Assembly: GCA_032173965.1 (NCBI GenBank)
Contig: CM063292.1
Location: 8,342,001 to 8,406,000, forward strand
Direction: 5' to 3'
DNA length: 64,000 nucleotides
Source of the DNA: Sitta carolinensis
Taxonomy: Eukaryota; Chordata; Aves; Passeriformes; Sittidae
The notes under the pieces are model-generated. The model saw nothing but the letters and a program-made list of their open reading frames with translations, made no database searches and was not told the DNA's origin. A program made the translations under genes and the position numbers. Shown here piece by piece: positions 1 to 9,977 of the stretch. Position 1 is the stretch's first letter. Each line of letters starts with the position of its first letter.

Positions 1-1241
1 TTCAAGTATTGACCAGAAAATGTCACAATTATCAGCAACCAAAACAGAAAATGCTCATCCTTCTGAAGCTGTGTTCACATTGCATACAAAGTTTGTCAGA
101 AAACAATGTGATGCATTGAATGAAAATGAAACTGCACCACTAAAGCACCATTATTTCAGAATATATGTCATTATGTGCATTTGTTAATGACACACCCAGT
201 TGTGTGTTACCCTGTGTGAACACACACTTGGAAACACACAGCTGGCCTTCCTCCACAATTCAGAATTACTGGTTCAGCGAAAAAGACAATCCCTGGGTTG
301 GGTTTACTTGCAAATTAAGGAATTAGGGCTAAAAAAAGCCAAAATTAAATGTACTTTTAATTAATTACTAACACCTAAAGCTACCTGAAGTAGGTTACTT
401 GGGTGAGCTGAAGGAGCTGTACAAGCTGTGGGACTGTACAAGTAGCCAATCTATATTCCTAAAAATAATTAATACCTTACTCCATTACCACACATTAATG
501 CACAAAACACAAAACAAAAAATTTATATTGCTCTCTAGGTAAAAGACACATCTCACCCCCTTTAAGAGGGCATAAAAAGCAATTAACCTTGAAGTGCATT
601 AGCAAGGTGTTGGATTTGAAATATTGAAAATATATGTTTTCAACCTGTGGTGCTGGGATATGCTTTTCAGTGGTACCTGCAAGGCTAATTATAACCAGTT
701 TTGAGTTAGTAACAGTATTGAGACAGTAACACTTTCAAAAGGTGAAATTAAAAAAAAAAAATTATGTAGTCAACAGGTATAACTTCTAAGTTTCCATGTA
801 GATTAGTGCAGGGAATAAAAAGTGCATTTAAATAAAAAACTATAGTATTTAAAGATATTATAAAAAGGTAAAACCACCAAAAATCTTGAATTATCCACCT
901 GTCTTTCACTGCAAAGCACAAGCTCACAAATATTTTACTATAAAAATAACTTCCTGGTGTTTCCCCAGTGTCAGGGCTGCAGCTTGCCCCAGCTGTGCAG
1001 TGCAGCCCGAGCAGTGGGTACCACCAGGGTACAGCTCAACGTGCTGGCACCACACAGTGCAGGAGAAGGTGCAAATTCCTGAGGAACTGCAGCTCTCCAG
1101 CTGTGGGAGCCCAGGATGTGTCTGACAGTGCTGGGTGATCCCAGCTCCAGCCAGGGGAGCCCTGGCAGGGGAGTCAGAGACCCTGGCATTCAGCCAGGGA
1201 CTCCTGGGCTTTGAGTTTGACCTGTGGAACAAATTACCACC
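1..1241. other. Unique AT-rich non-coding DNA
   Basis: I see no gene, RNA or recognisable repeat here. The first 900 bases are AT-rich with short A runs (for example near 750-762). From about 960 to 1230 the sequence becomes richer in G and C, just upstream of the LTR. Short open frames in that part have no recognisable domain. Confidence 0.6.
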
Positions 1242-1660
1242 TGTGAATGAAGAACTAAAAGTCACAAAATTCCAGATAACATGATAGTAGTAGTAATAGA
1301 GTAAAAAAGGGAATTTTTGGGATCTTACCATAGGGGCTTAGGGGGTGAGATGGAGGGACTTGGGCATTGTCCTGCCCTTCTTCCTAACCCCATCTTTTGG
1401 TGATGTTGGCACTTGGGGATTGGATTGGAGTAGAATGTAGCTGTCTAACACAGGTGACAGGCATTGGATCATAACTGTAAATAACTAATATGTAATTTGT
1501 AGTATAAAAGTCAGTGCCTGCCCCAGGGGCAGAGAATGTGCCTGGGGCTGCCCTGCTGAACAGACCTGGGCAGCCCAGACAGAAAATATCTTAGATAAGA
1601 AACAATAAAGCAACCTTGAGAGCATCAGCTGAAGACTTCTGACTCATTCATTCAGCAACA
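1242..1660 (+). mobile_element. Probable solo LTR of an endogenous retrovirus
   Basis: The block has LTR architecture in plus orientation. It begins with TGTGAATGAAG, has a TATA box (GTATAAAAGTC, near 1502), a polyadenylation signal AATAAA (near 1603) about 100 bases later, and ends near CAGCAACA. The TATA-to-AATAAA spacing fits U3-R of a retroviral LTR. No internal gag or pol sequence follows, so it is probably a solo LTR. Both ends are uncertain, and I found no clean target-site duplication next to the ends chosen. The family name is unknown to me; ERVL-like is a guess. Confidence 0.6.
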
Positions 1661-3158
1661 AGGTTTGGGGACAGCAGAATTTATATATCTAAATTTATAC
1701 ATCTCGGGGTCGTCCTGACCAAAGCAACCCCTGAGATGCAGCTGCCAAAACACAAACCTCAGAGGCTGCAGGTTCCTCTTTTGAGGCTCCTGTGCAAACC
1801 TCACAGAGCAGCCACAAGAACACACTAAAGGGCACGCCTGCATCTCCTCACAGCTGTAGGATTTTTGCAGCAGCACGTAGCCAGGCACTAAAATCGCACT
1901 TGCATTGCCATCAGGAGTGCCAGGGACTGACTGCTCCGGGGCTGTTAGCACCCCATGGCAGGCTGAGACACTCCATTGACACTGGAGCAGCTCCAGCGCC
2001 TGCACTGTGATGGTAATGACTCCTCCGGGGCTCTTACCGTGCCACTAGAAATGTAAAACCCTCCCAGCGATGTTACAAAAGCATTTATGTTGCTAGCAGA
2101 AGTAGAATCCCAGGAATGTAGCAATAAAAAAAAAAAAAAATAAAATGAAATTATTAAGCTAAAAAATCCAAAAGCTCAAGTGCTCAAGGAAAACAAGTTT
2201 TCAGGAGAACTGTGTGTTTGTTTCAGCTTCTCTGAAACATATTCTTACAGAAAAGTACTGCCAAAAAGCCAACAAACACATCTGCCCCCTCACAGATAAG
2301 ACATCAGCAGGCACAGATGAAAGGAGTGCCTAAATCTGCTCCCAATCCTGAAACTAAAACTGATATGGGCCCTGCATGAATTGCGCTTATAATAAACTCT
2401 GCCTTTACAGTACTTCTGTAGCAATAAAAATGTTAATTAATGCTTCATAACCCCTCAAGAAAAGGAATGAATGGTGAGGAGTCAAAATAAGTGATATTCA
2501 GTCTGTGGTATTTCATTATTTAATTGAACTGTTTGGCAAACAATTGCTAAAAAATGTACATTTTGCAGTCCTAACCTTCAAAAAATAATGCTCATGGGAC
2601 AACTGCTAATGTATTGAATTTGTTATCTGAGGTCACAAACTAATTATCAATCCATGTGTGATTTGTTGAACTAAAGTAACAAATCCAATTAGCTTTCCCC
2701 AGTTACATATAACTGACAACAAGTTAGAATTATAATACTGTTATAAACCATGAACAAGGGGCTTTTTTGTGTCTAGCCTTTTTCAAAAACAACTTTGTGG
2801 CATTCTCTTTACAACCACTTCACGAGTTCAATTTTCCTGTTTAAAAAAGTCCCTTTGAATAGACTCTCCAAGGACTGCTTTTGTGTTTTGTACAGAGTTG
2901 TCAGGATCACAGACCCAGTGTTGAGAGCCCACATTCTATAGCCTAGAAATCCACCAGGAAAAGTCTAGGAAAACTCACAACGGGCAAACACAAGGAAAAA
3001 CAAAAACAAAACAAAAATAACCAGAAGGTTAGAGCACATATATATATTGGTACAATGCAATATTCAGAAAGCAACTTCCCCACAAGAAAGAAATCCATCA
3101 AGACAGACTTTTCCCTGCAGAAGAAACTCAAGAAAGGAAAGAAGTGAAAAAAACCCAA
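1661..3158. other. Unique non-coding DNA
   Basis: No gene or clear mobile element. The first 400 bases after the LTR are moderately GC-rich and could be diverged retroviral internal sequence, but nothing in them is recognisable. An A run lies near 2127-2140. The rest is AT-rich. Confidence 0.5.
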
Positions 3159-3159
3159 C

Positions 3160-3185
3160 AATAAATAAATAAATAAATAAATAAA
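3160..3185 (+). repeat. (AATA)n tetranucleotide microsatellite
   Basis: About 6.5 uninterrupted copies of AATA. Flanking sequence is A-rich with AACC-type runs. Confidence 0.95.
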
Positions 3186-3824
3186 CCAACAAAACACCAA
3201 ACCAACCAAGCAAAAAACTCCACCAGTACAAAAGGAATTAGCAGCAAAGATTAGATTAGAAGCCCATCAAGTCCTTGCTCTTATCAAGCAGCTTCACTTG
3301 TGGGACAGGTGGGGTCAAGATGACTCAGGAGAGAAGGAAAATCAATTTACAGTTTGTGGAAACAGGGACTGCTTGAGATACTGAACACGTGTAGGGCTCT
3401 GAAACTCACCGGGTACAGGAATCCACATATTGAGTAAATACCATGATAGGTAAAAGGAAAGAGAAATCCAAACTTCCTAAACAGGTGTAAGGAAAAAAAC
3501 CAACGTGAGGAAACACTTCATAACATCTTCAGAGTAGAAGGAGGAAAAGAAGGATTGCAGCTGGCCAGTTCCATGTATCCTTAATGCACATTTATGGACA
3601 GGAAGCCAAAAATTGCCGAATTCAGTAGCTGTGAAAAATATTTTCTTTTTACTTCTGATGAAAGAAAGGTATTATGTGTTTACACTGATGTGCAGAGAGA
3701 AAAGCTGCTGGAAAACTCCACACCAATTCAGCAAAGCCCTTAGCAAGCCTCTGGGTTCAGTGAAGGTTTTTAACTTAAACAGTCCCCGGACTTGACAGAA
3801 GCCAACACGCCTTTAGTAGGCAGG
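3186..3824. other. Unique non-coding DNA
   Basis: Nothing recognisable. It is an AT-rich approach to the GC-rich minisatellite, with a sharp composition change near 3825. Confidence 0.6.
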
Positions 3825-4395
3825 AGGGATGGGAGCCAGGGGCCACCAGCGGGGATGGGAGCCCGGGCCACCAGCGGGATGGGAGCCAGGGGCCACCAGC
3901 GGGATGGGAGCCAGGGGCCACCAGCGGGGATGGGAGCCAGGGGCCAGCGGCGGGGATGGGAGCCAGGGGCCAGCGGCGGGGATGGGAGCCCGGGGCCAGC
4001 GGCGGGGATGGGAGCCCGGGGCCAGCGGCGGGGATGGGAGCCGGGCCAGCGGCGGGGATGGGAGCCCGGGGCCAGCGGCGGGGATGGGAGCCAGGGGCCA
4101 CCGGCGGGGATGGGAGCCAGGGCCACCGGCGGGGATGGGAGCCAGGGGCCAGCGGCGGGGATGGGAGCCAGGGGCCAGCGGCGGGGATGGGAGCCAGGGG
4201 CCAGCGGCGGGGATGGGAGCCAGGGGCCAGCGGCGGGGATGGGAGCCAGGGGCCAGCGGCGGGGATGGAGCCAGGGGCCACCGGCGGGGATGGGAGCCCG
4301 GGGCCAGCGGCGGGGATGGGAGCCCGGGGCCAGCGGCGGGGATGGGAGCCCGGGCCAGCGGCGGGGATGGGAGCCCGGGGCCAGCGGCGAGGCAG
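3825..4395 (+). repeat. 26-bp GC-rich minisatellite, about 22 units
   Basis: The anchor GATGGGAG (once GATGGAG) recurs 22 times at about 26 bases. Each unit joins GGGGATGGGAGCC to AGGGGCC or CGGGGCC and then to ACCAGC, ACCGGC or AGCGGC, so units fall into variant classes. ACCAGC types cluster at the left edge; AGCGGC types dominate the middle and right. Several units lack 1-4 bases. The consensus has no stop codon on either strand, and 26 is not a multiple of 3, so all six frames stay open. The 200-295 residue frames here are therefore artefacts of repetition. The array is dense in CpG. Confidence 0.97.
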
Positions 4396-4640
4396 GGCCA
4401 GCAGTGCCACAGGCAGGATTGCCCGTGGCACTCAGCACAGTCCCTCCCCTGGCCCAGAAAGCCCAGGCGAGGCTCCCAGCCCCGTCTCTGGGCCACTGGC
4501 AGCGAATGCAGCCCGTTCCCTCGCCAGCGAGCCGTGCTCTGCCCGCTGTGCCGCACCAGCGCCGCCGCCTCACCGGGAGCGGGGTCACAGCACCAGGTGC
4601 TGGGATACAGCAGGGCCCCACCAGCCTGTGCCTTCCAGAA
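4396..4640. other. CpG-rich flank of the 26-bp array
   Basis: This is a continuation of high GC with many CpG steps (such as GCGCCGCCGCCTCACCGG near 4560), but it is not repetitive. Together with the array it makes about 800 bases that CpG-island software would likely report. No promoter element, splice site or exon is recognisable. Confidence 0.4.
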
Positions 4641-5300
4641 GGTTCCAGGTGTGAAAAACGAAGTTCGCCTTCCTGGTAAAGTTTAAAAAATATTTAATAA
4701 AGACACTAAGAGACAGAGAAAGCAAAGAAATACAGATGGCTGGGTGTCTTGGTGCTCTGCCAAGAGCACACCGGTGTCTTGGAACCCCCCCGTTTATCCT
4801 GTTCTTCATGTGTGGATTTATGCACATTCACTTTTCCAGGAACTGCTCTGCATGGTCACTCCTTGGGTCCGTCAAGCACAACACCACTTTTATTCAGTTT
4901 TTATCATCTTTTGATTTGGGCTTTGGTTCTTTTTTTTCCACAAGCAGTGAATGCTGAGAGTCCTTTGGGCCTCTTTTGGGAGTTATCTATTCAGGCAGCT
5001 GAAACACACTACACCTAAATTCCAAACTACAACAAAGAAAAAACCTTATACCTCTATTCAGGCATTTAAAACACACTAAAAACTACAGAAATAAACATAT
5101 TTATAACACTCATTCCAACATTTGCGAAAAGCCATCACCAAAATATGCATTTATAACACAGGTAACTGCCTCTATGCACTGTCACTGCACAACAAGATCA
5201 CGAGGAGATTTCCTCCCCTTTTCCAAGGTGGTTTAAACAGCAGCGTTACCTCCCAGCAGTCAGCAGCAGCCGGGTGTGCCCGGGTCTCCACCATCCCCTG
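4641..5300 (+). mobile_element. Possible LTR-retroelement-derived sequence
   Basis: The block opens with GTGTGAAAAACGAAGTTCGC, then a run reading TTTAAAAAATATTTAATAAAG (AATAAA near 4696), then AT-rich sequence. A partial duplication, TCTATTCAGGCA followed by ACACACTA, occurs near 4986 and again near 5056. The look is that of an avian LTR or degenerate retroelement lying between two minisatellites, but neither ends nor a target duplication can be set. Orientation is a guess from AATAAA. It may equally be unique sequence. Confidence 0.35.
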
Positions 5301-5310
5301 CCCTGCTGGG

Positions 5311-5880
5311 CTGAGCTCACACAGCTCCTGGGGCGCTTTGCTGCAGCCAGCTCCTCCTTTTCCTAGAGAAACTGCTCCAGGTTCCAGCTCTGCAGAGGAA
5401 TTGTCTCCAGGAGATTCTCCAGGGCAGTCTGGCAGGGATAGGGCTGAGCTCCTCCCTTTCCAGGAGAAACTGCTCCAGGTTCCAGCTCTGCTGAGGAATT
5501 GTCTCCAGGAGATTCTCCAGGGCAGTTTGGCAGGGATGGGGCTGAGCTCACACAGCTCCTGGGGCGCTTTGCTGCAGCCAGCTCCTCCTTTTCCTAGAGA
5601 AACTGCTCCAGGTTCCAGCTCTGCTGAGGAGGAATTGTCTCCAGGAGATTCTCCAGGGCAGTTTGGCAGGGATGGGGTTGAGCTCCTCCCTTTCTTTCCA
5701 GGAGAAACTGCTCCAGGTTCCAGCTCTGCTGAGGAATGATCTCCAGGAGATTCTCCAGGGCAGTTTGGCAGGGATGGGGTTGAGCTCCTCCCTTTCCCAG
5801 GATAAAATGCTCCAGGTTCCAGCTCTGCTGAGGAATTATCTCCAGGGGATTCTCCAGGGCAGTCTGGCAGGGATGGGGTG
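5311..5880 (+). repeat. About 100-bp tandem repeat with two-unit higher-order pattern, 5 units
   Basis: The segment CTGCTCCAGGTTCCAGCTCT occurs five times, near 5372, 5470, 5603, 5708 and 5807. Each is followed by a block ending CTCCAGGGCAGT and GGCAGGGATGGGG. Units 1 and 3 carry about 35 extra bases (ACACAGCTCCTGGGGCGCTT and following) that units 2, 4 and 5 lack. Units 1+2 therefore look duplicated as a pair of about 231 bases. A 205-residue plus-strand frame and a 275-residue minus-strand frame cross the array, both repetitive and lacking any known domain. I call it a minisatellite, not a gene. Confidence 0.93.
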
Positions 5881-8772
5881 CACCAGTCCCCGTGTGAGAT
5901 AGGAGCTTCCTGACCACCTCCTGGAGGAAGTTTAAAGCCAAGGCTCTGATTTGGGATGACATTTGTACACAGACATGATGGGAAACCTCGTTTAGTCAAG
6001 TATTTTGTGTTTAATGAAATTCTGGGTGTAGACTTAAGGTTGGTTTCCTGTGAAAAGAGATCTCAAACTCTCCATTTCTGACTAGGAAGACTGGATTTTC
6101 ACAGTAAGTTCTCAGCCTATTGGAGACTTGCTCTCCTTGAATATGAAGTTATGCACTTTTAAAAGTGTAGAGCGTGTCTTAAAATGAGTGGGTTGTTCTG
6201 TATTTGATTCGGTGGAAAAATTTAATGGTTTAATAATTTAAGTACTTGAAAATTAGCAAACTGGGAAAAAGATAAATGCTGTTGTTACTGGTACCATGAA
6301 TATTGATGGAAGAGAAGAGATTGTATTTCTTTTGATGCTTCATGCTTGGGTATGCACTGGATGCTGCCTGGGTAATGCAAATTTATTCCCTATTGGTTGT
6401 TGTCATAAACTGGACACTTCCCTATCACTGCTCTGCCGTGGGTAAATTTGAACTGGACATTCCCCACCAGGGCATTGCACACTGCCAGGTCTGTTACCTT
6501 TGCCATTGTATTTCTTGTACAATATTCACACTGGCTTTGGATGGGTTTTGAAGGGGGTATTTTTTATTTCTTTGTTATTGCTTTTATTTTAAATATGGAT
6601 GTAGCTCAGTGGGTTGCATTTGATAGCTGATAAAGAAAATACCATGATAATAAAACAGTTGTGTGGCAGCAGTGAACTTAGCATATTTAGTGAGCTATAA
6701 AAATCTTGTAGAGATAGAGGTTGTATGTTGCAGGTGATAAAGTAATCAGTTGCAGTTACTCACTGGTAAAAAGTTTCCAGCTTTAAGTTCATTAGTTTCA
6801 TGTTTCAGCACTGCCTGATCTTCTTCCATATTTGCTAGGAGACAGAATATTAAACCTTGTAACATTTTAAATAAAAAACTCCTGCTTGTAGCTTTCATTC
6901 ATCTGTTTCCTAATGCTGCTATAGTAGAATATTTGAAAATAAAAAGCTTCATATTAATCTGCTTAGATTATTAGAACAACAATCTGATGAAAAAACTTGA
7001 TTATTTCTTCATATTGTTGTCCTCCCCAGATATTTTCATTTTTATCCTGCACTAGTTTCTCACAGAATTTGGAGTTTTATTTAAGGCTTACACAGCAACA
7101 CCAGTGTCCTGTTAATTCAGGGCAGCTCCTCTGTGCTCTTGCTGTAATTCTTTCATGGCTCTGCCTATTTATAAATATCCTCTAATCTCTGGGCCCCAAC
7201 AAGCTCGAACAGAGCAGGTTAAGCAGCAGACTGATGCAAACCTTGGCATGTTCAGAGCTGTCATTGCTGTGTTTGCCATGCAGTGATGAAGATGTGCAGT
7301 CTCCCCAGCAGCAGGCTGACCCTCTGCCAGCTGGCTGCCTGCCCTGCCCTCGGGGAATTGTAATCAGGGATGCCTGAGCAAACGGGCACCAGCTGGGGAA
7401 AGCTCAGGTGAGCTTGTCTGCACAAGGCTCCAGGGTCAGGTCAGTGGAATGGACTTTAATGGTAACATGCATCTGGGAAGGAACAATTCCTCCTTCTGTA
7501 AGTCTGGCTGGATGCAGTGCAGGTGCAGAGAGCTGGCAGGATTTACAGACCACCTAGAATTGACAGATTTTTAAAGATGCCCATTTGTTTATGGGTATAA
7601 ACAGCTAACTCTGCTGCCCGTTTTTCACAGCAGCCTTGAAAACACAAAGTCAGCCTTGAAAAGAAGTGAAAAGGGAAGGGGCATGGAGCAGCCACAGGAG
7701 TGCTGGGTTCATTCAGACCTGTTGAATCTCTGATTTTTACCAGCACAAAAGGACATTTGGTGGGACTTTGAGATATTTGTGCAAAATACAAGTCCTGCAT
7801 TTACAATGGCAGGTGAGAAGAGAGTGCAGCTTTAGCAGCTACAATGTAATCCATCATCCAAGGCCGTCTATTTTGAACTCCTTGCTGTAATTGATTACAG
7901 ATTTAGTTTTTCTGCTTCTGATTGTTGTTATACAGTGTTTTACTTTTCTCAAGCCATTTGTGTTTTAATAAGATATGGAAGGATTTGTATTTTTTGATCC
8001 TGTTCACTAATAGCTTTCAGAAGTTAATTAATTGTTTTGAATTTAAAATAAGATGGGATTCTTGGCATGTTCAGTTACTTTGCCTGTTATATTTTTCTCC
8101 AGCCTGTGTTTGATGGTAAATGTCCTTTTGAAGGAACTACTTTGTACATCTGTGTATCCCTTGGAAGTTTGGGAATCCTGGCTCTTTAACTGTAGTTCTG
8201 AGTCCTTGAATGTTCTTTTTCTTATACAAAGGTATTAGTCCTGGCACAGGGCATCACTAATATGGGTATTTTTCATTTATAATTTTGTCTTTATGCATAA
8301 ATGCCAGCGCTGCATATTTCTGAAAAACATCCCCAAAACTTCATCTGTATAGTGCTGAAATTTCATAAAACTCCACACAGTAAAGACAACTGTAAGTCAG
8401 TGTTGTCAATTATGGATGATTCAAGTATTACAGCCTTCCTTAAAAATATGAAAGAACTTTCAATTCCTACTTCACAGCTTCATATTGAAACTTCCCTGAC
8501 AGGTTCTGACAGCACAGTGACAACCACAATCAGCCTTACTGTTCCATCACACACACATGCCAGATGGATTTCTATTTATTGCTTTTTCCTTATTTTTAAA
8601 GGACTTTACACCTGCACTGGAACTTAGTTTTGTGGGGCTGTCCAGGAAGGGAGGATATTCTGTTTCTGCTGAGTGCTGTTAAATGTTCAATCTTGTGCAC
8701 CCACTGCCCCAGCTGCCCCTTTGTGTTTACAGTGCTGAGCCACAGGAGAGGGCTCAGGGGGCTCACAGGCAT
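5881..8772. other. Unique non-coding DNA
   Basis: About 2.9 kb with no recognisable gene or mobile element. It is AT-rich except for a moderately GC-rich stretch near 7190-7450. Small open frames (60-108 codons) show no familiar protein motif and no convincing splice context. Confidence 0.55.
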
Positions 8773-8778
8773 GGCTCC

Positions 8779-9066
8779 AACAGCTGGGACAGAGGGATCA
8801 CCCATTCCATGGAGGTGGAGCACAGGGATCACCCTGTCCATGGAGCTGGGACACAGGGATCACTATATCCATGGAGCTGGGACACAGGGATCACCCTGTC
8901 CATGGAGCTGGGACACAGGGATCACCCTGTCCATGGAGCTGGGACACAGGGATCACCATTTCCATGGAGCAGGAGCACAGGGATCACTATTTCCATGGAG
9001 CTGGGACACAGGGATCACTATTTCCATGGAGCTGGGACACGGGGATCACTATTTCCATGGAGCCAG
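8779..9066 (+). repeat. 31-bp minisatellite, 9 units in exact phase
   Basis: GGGATCAC starts at 8794, 8825, 8856, 8887, 8918, 8949, 8980, 9011 and 9042, so the spacing is exactly 31 with no indel. The other half of the unit is TCCATGGAGCTGGGACACA. Units vary mainly in the bases after GATCAC (CCTGTCC, TATATCC, TATTTCC, CATTTCC). The plus-strand unit lacks stop codons in its frames, which creates three overlapping frames of 95-166 codons; these are artefacts. Confidence 0.97.
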
Positions 9067-9784
9067 TGGGAGCTGTGCTGTGCTGCTCAGCTGGAAATCA
9101 TTCTGCATCTCACGAGATACTGGATTATAAATCATTCCTCCTAAGTAATCTGGGGTGAAGAATTTGTTCCAGAATTAAGCAGATGCCCCTCAAAACTATG
9201 CACTTCCTTTTAAAATCCAGTTGCCATAACAACTGTACAGCTCTTTTGCTCTCAAACAAAGTACTTTTTTATGTATTAGGATGCTTGCACTCCAGGAGAG
9301 CAGCTGATTTACTTTCCCTGAGGAAACACACCATATGACTTGAAAATGTCAGGCACTGAGAAGTACAAACTGGAGTTATAAAATCACATTAGAAATAAAA
9401 TAGCTTATATCTTCTCTAGGTTCCTAACTTTTTTTTTTTTTTTTCCTTAGTAAATGTGAAGATTAAGTCAAAATTACCATTGATAGTATTGAGGCAATGG
9501 TTCTGATAGATTGTAAATTATGAAAGGGTTGAATGCCAGATCTTGGAACCCTCAGGCATCTGTAAATAACTATCACTAAGAAACCTACAGCTGCCACTTT
9601 TAAGTTCTCTACTAAGATAGTGCTGATTGGTAAATAGCATGTAACACTGAGCAGTGTCGTTTGTGACAAGCTGCTGAATTCCATGTGCAATAGTTTAATG
9701 ATCAGATTCTGACAACTGGGTAAGAGTTGCAGTTTTTTACCCTTCTCTAGGGTATTTGAGAGAAACTGTTTACAAGAGCCTTAA
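9067..9784. other. Unique non-coding DNA
   Basis: No gene seen. A T tract of about 16 lies near 9429-9444. A minus-strand frame at 9463-9690 shows no recognisable domain. Confidence 0.55.
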
Positions 9785-9977
9785 GTGCCAGCAGCCAGGG
9801 AGGGGCTGGCAGTGGCCCAGGGCAGGGCTAGGGGGATCCTGGGCAGGAATTGTTCCCTGGCAGGGTGGGCAGCCCTGGCACAGGGTGCCCAGAGCAGCTG
9901 GGGCTGCCCCTGGATCCCTGGCAGTGCCCAAGGCCAGGCTGGACACTGGGGCTGGGAGCCCCTGGCACTGGGCAGGG
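9785..9977 (+). mobile_element. CR1 LINE fragment lacking its 3' tail
   Basis: This is a sense-strand CR1 3'-region segment. The 125 bases at 9834-9958 are identical to the inverse complement of 16143-16267. The copy stops at GGGCAGGG and then enters unrelated sequence, so the ATTCTGTGATTCT-type tail is missing. Since CR1 copies normally keep their 3' end and lose the 5' end, this implies a later deletion or a secondary rearrangement. Confidence 0.85.

Noticed and set aside
3770..4686. Six overlapping frames of 218-295 residues
   Set aside because: A 26-base repeat with no stop codon keeps every frame open; this is not evidence of coding.
8630..9158. 95-166 residue frames with H-R-D-H and W-D-T-G-I-T repeats
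   Set aside because: Three frames of one 31-base minisatellite; no independent coding evidence.
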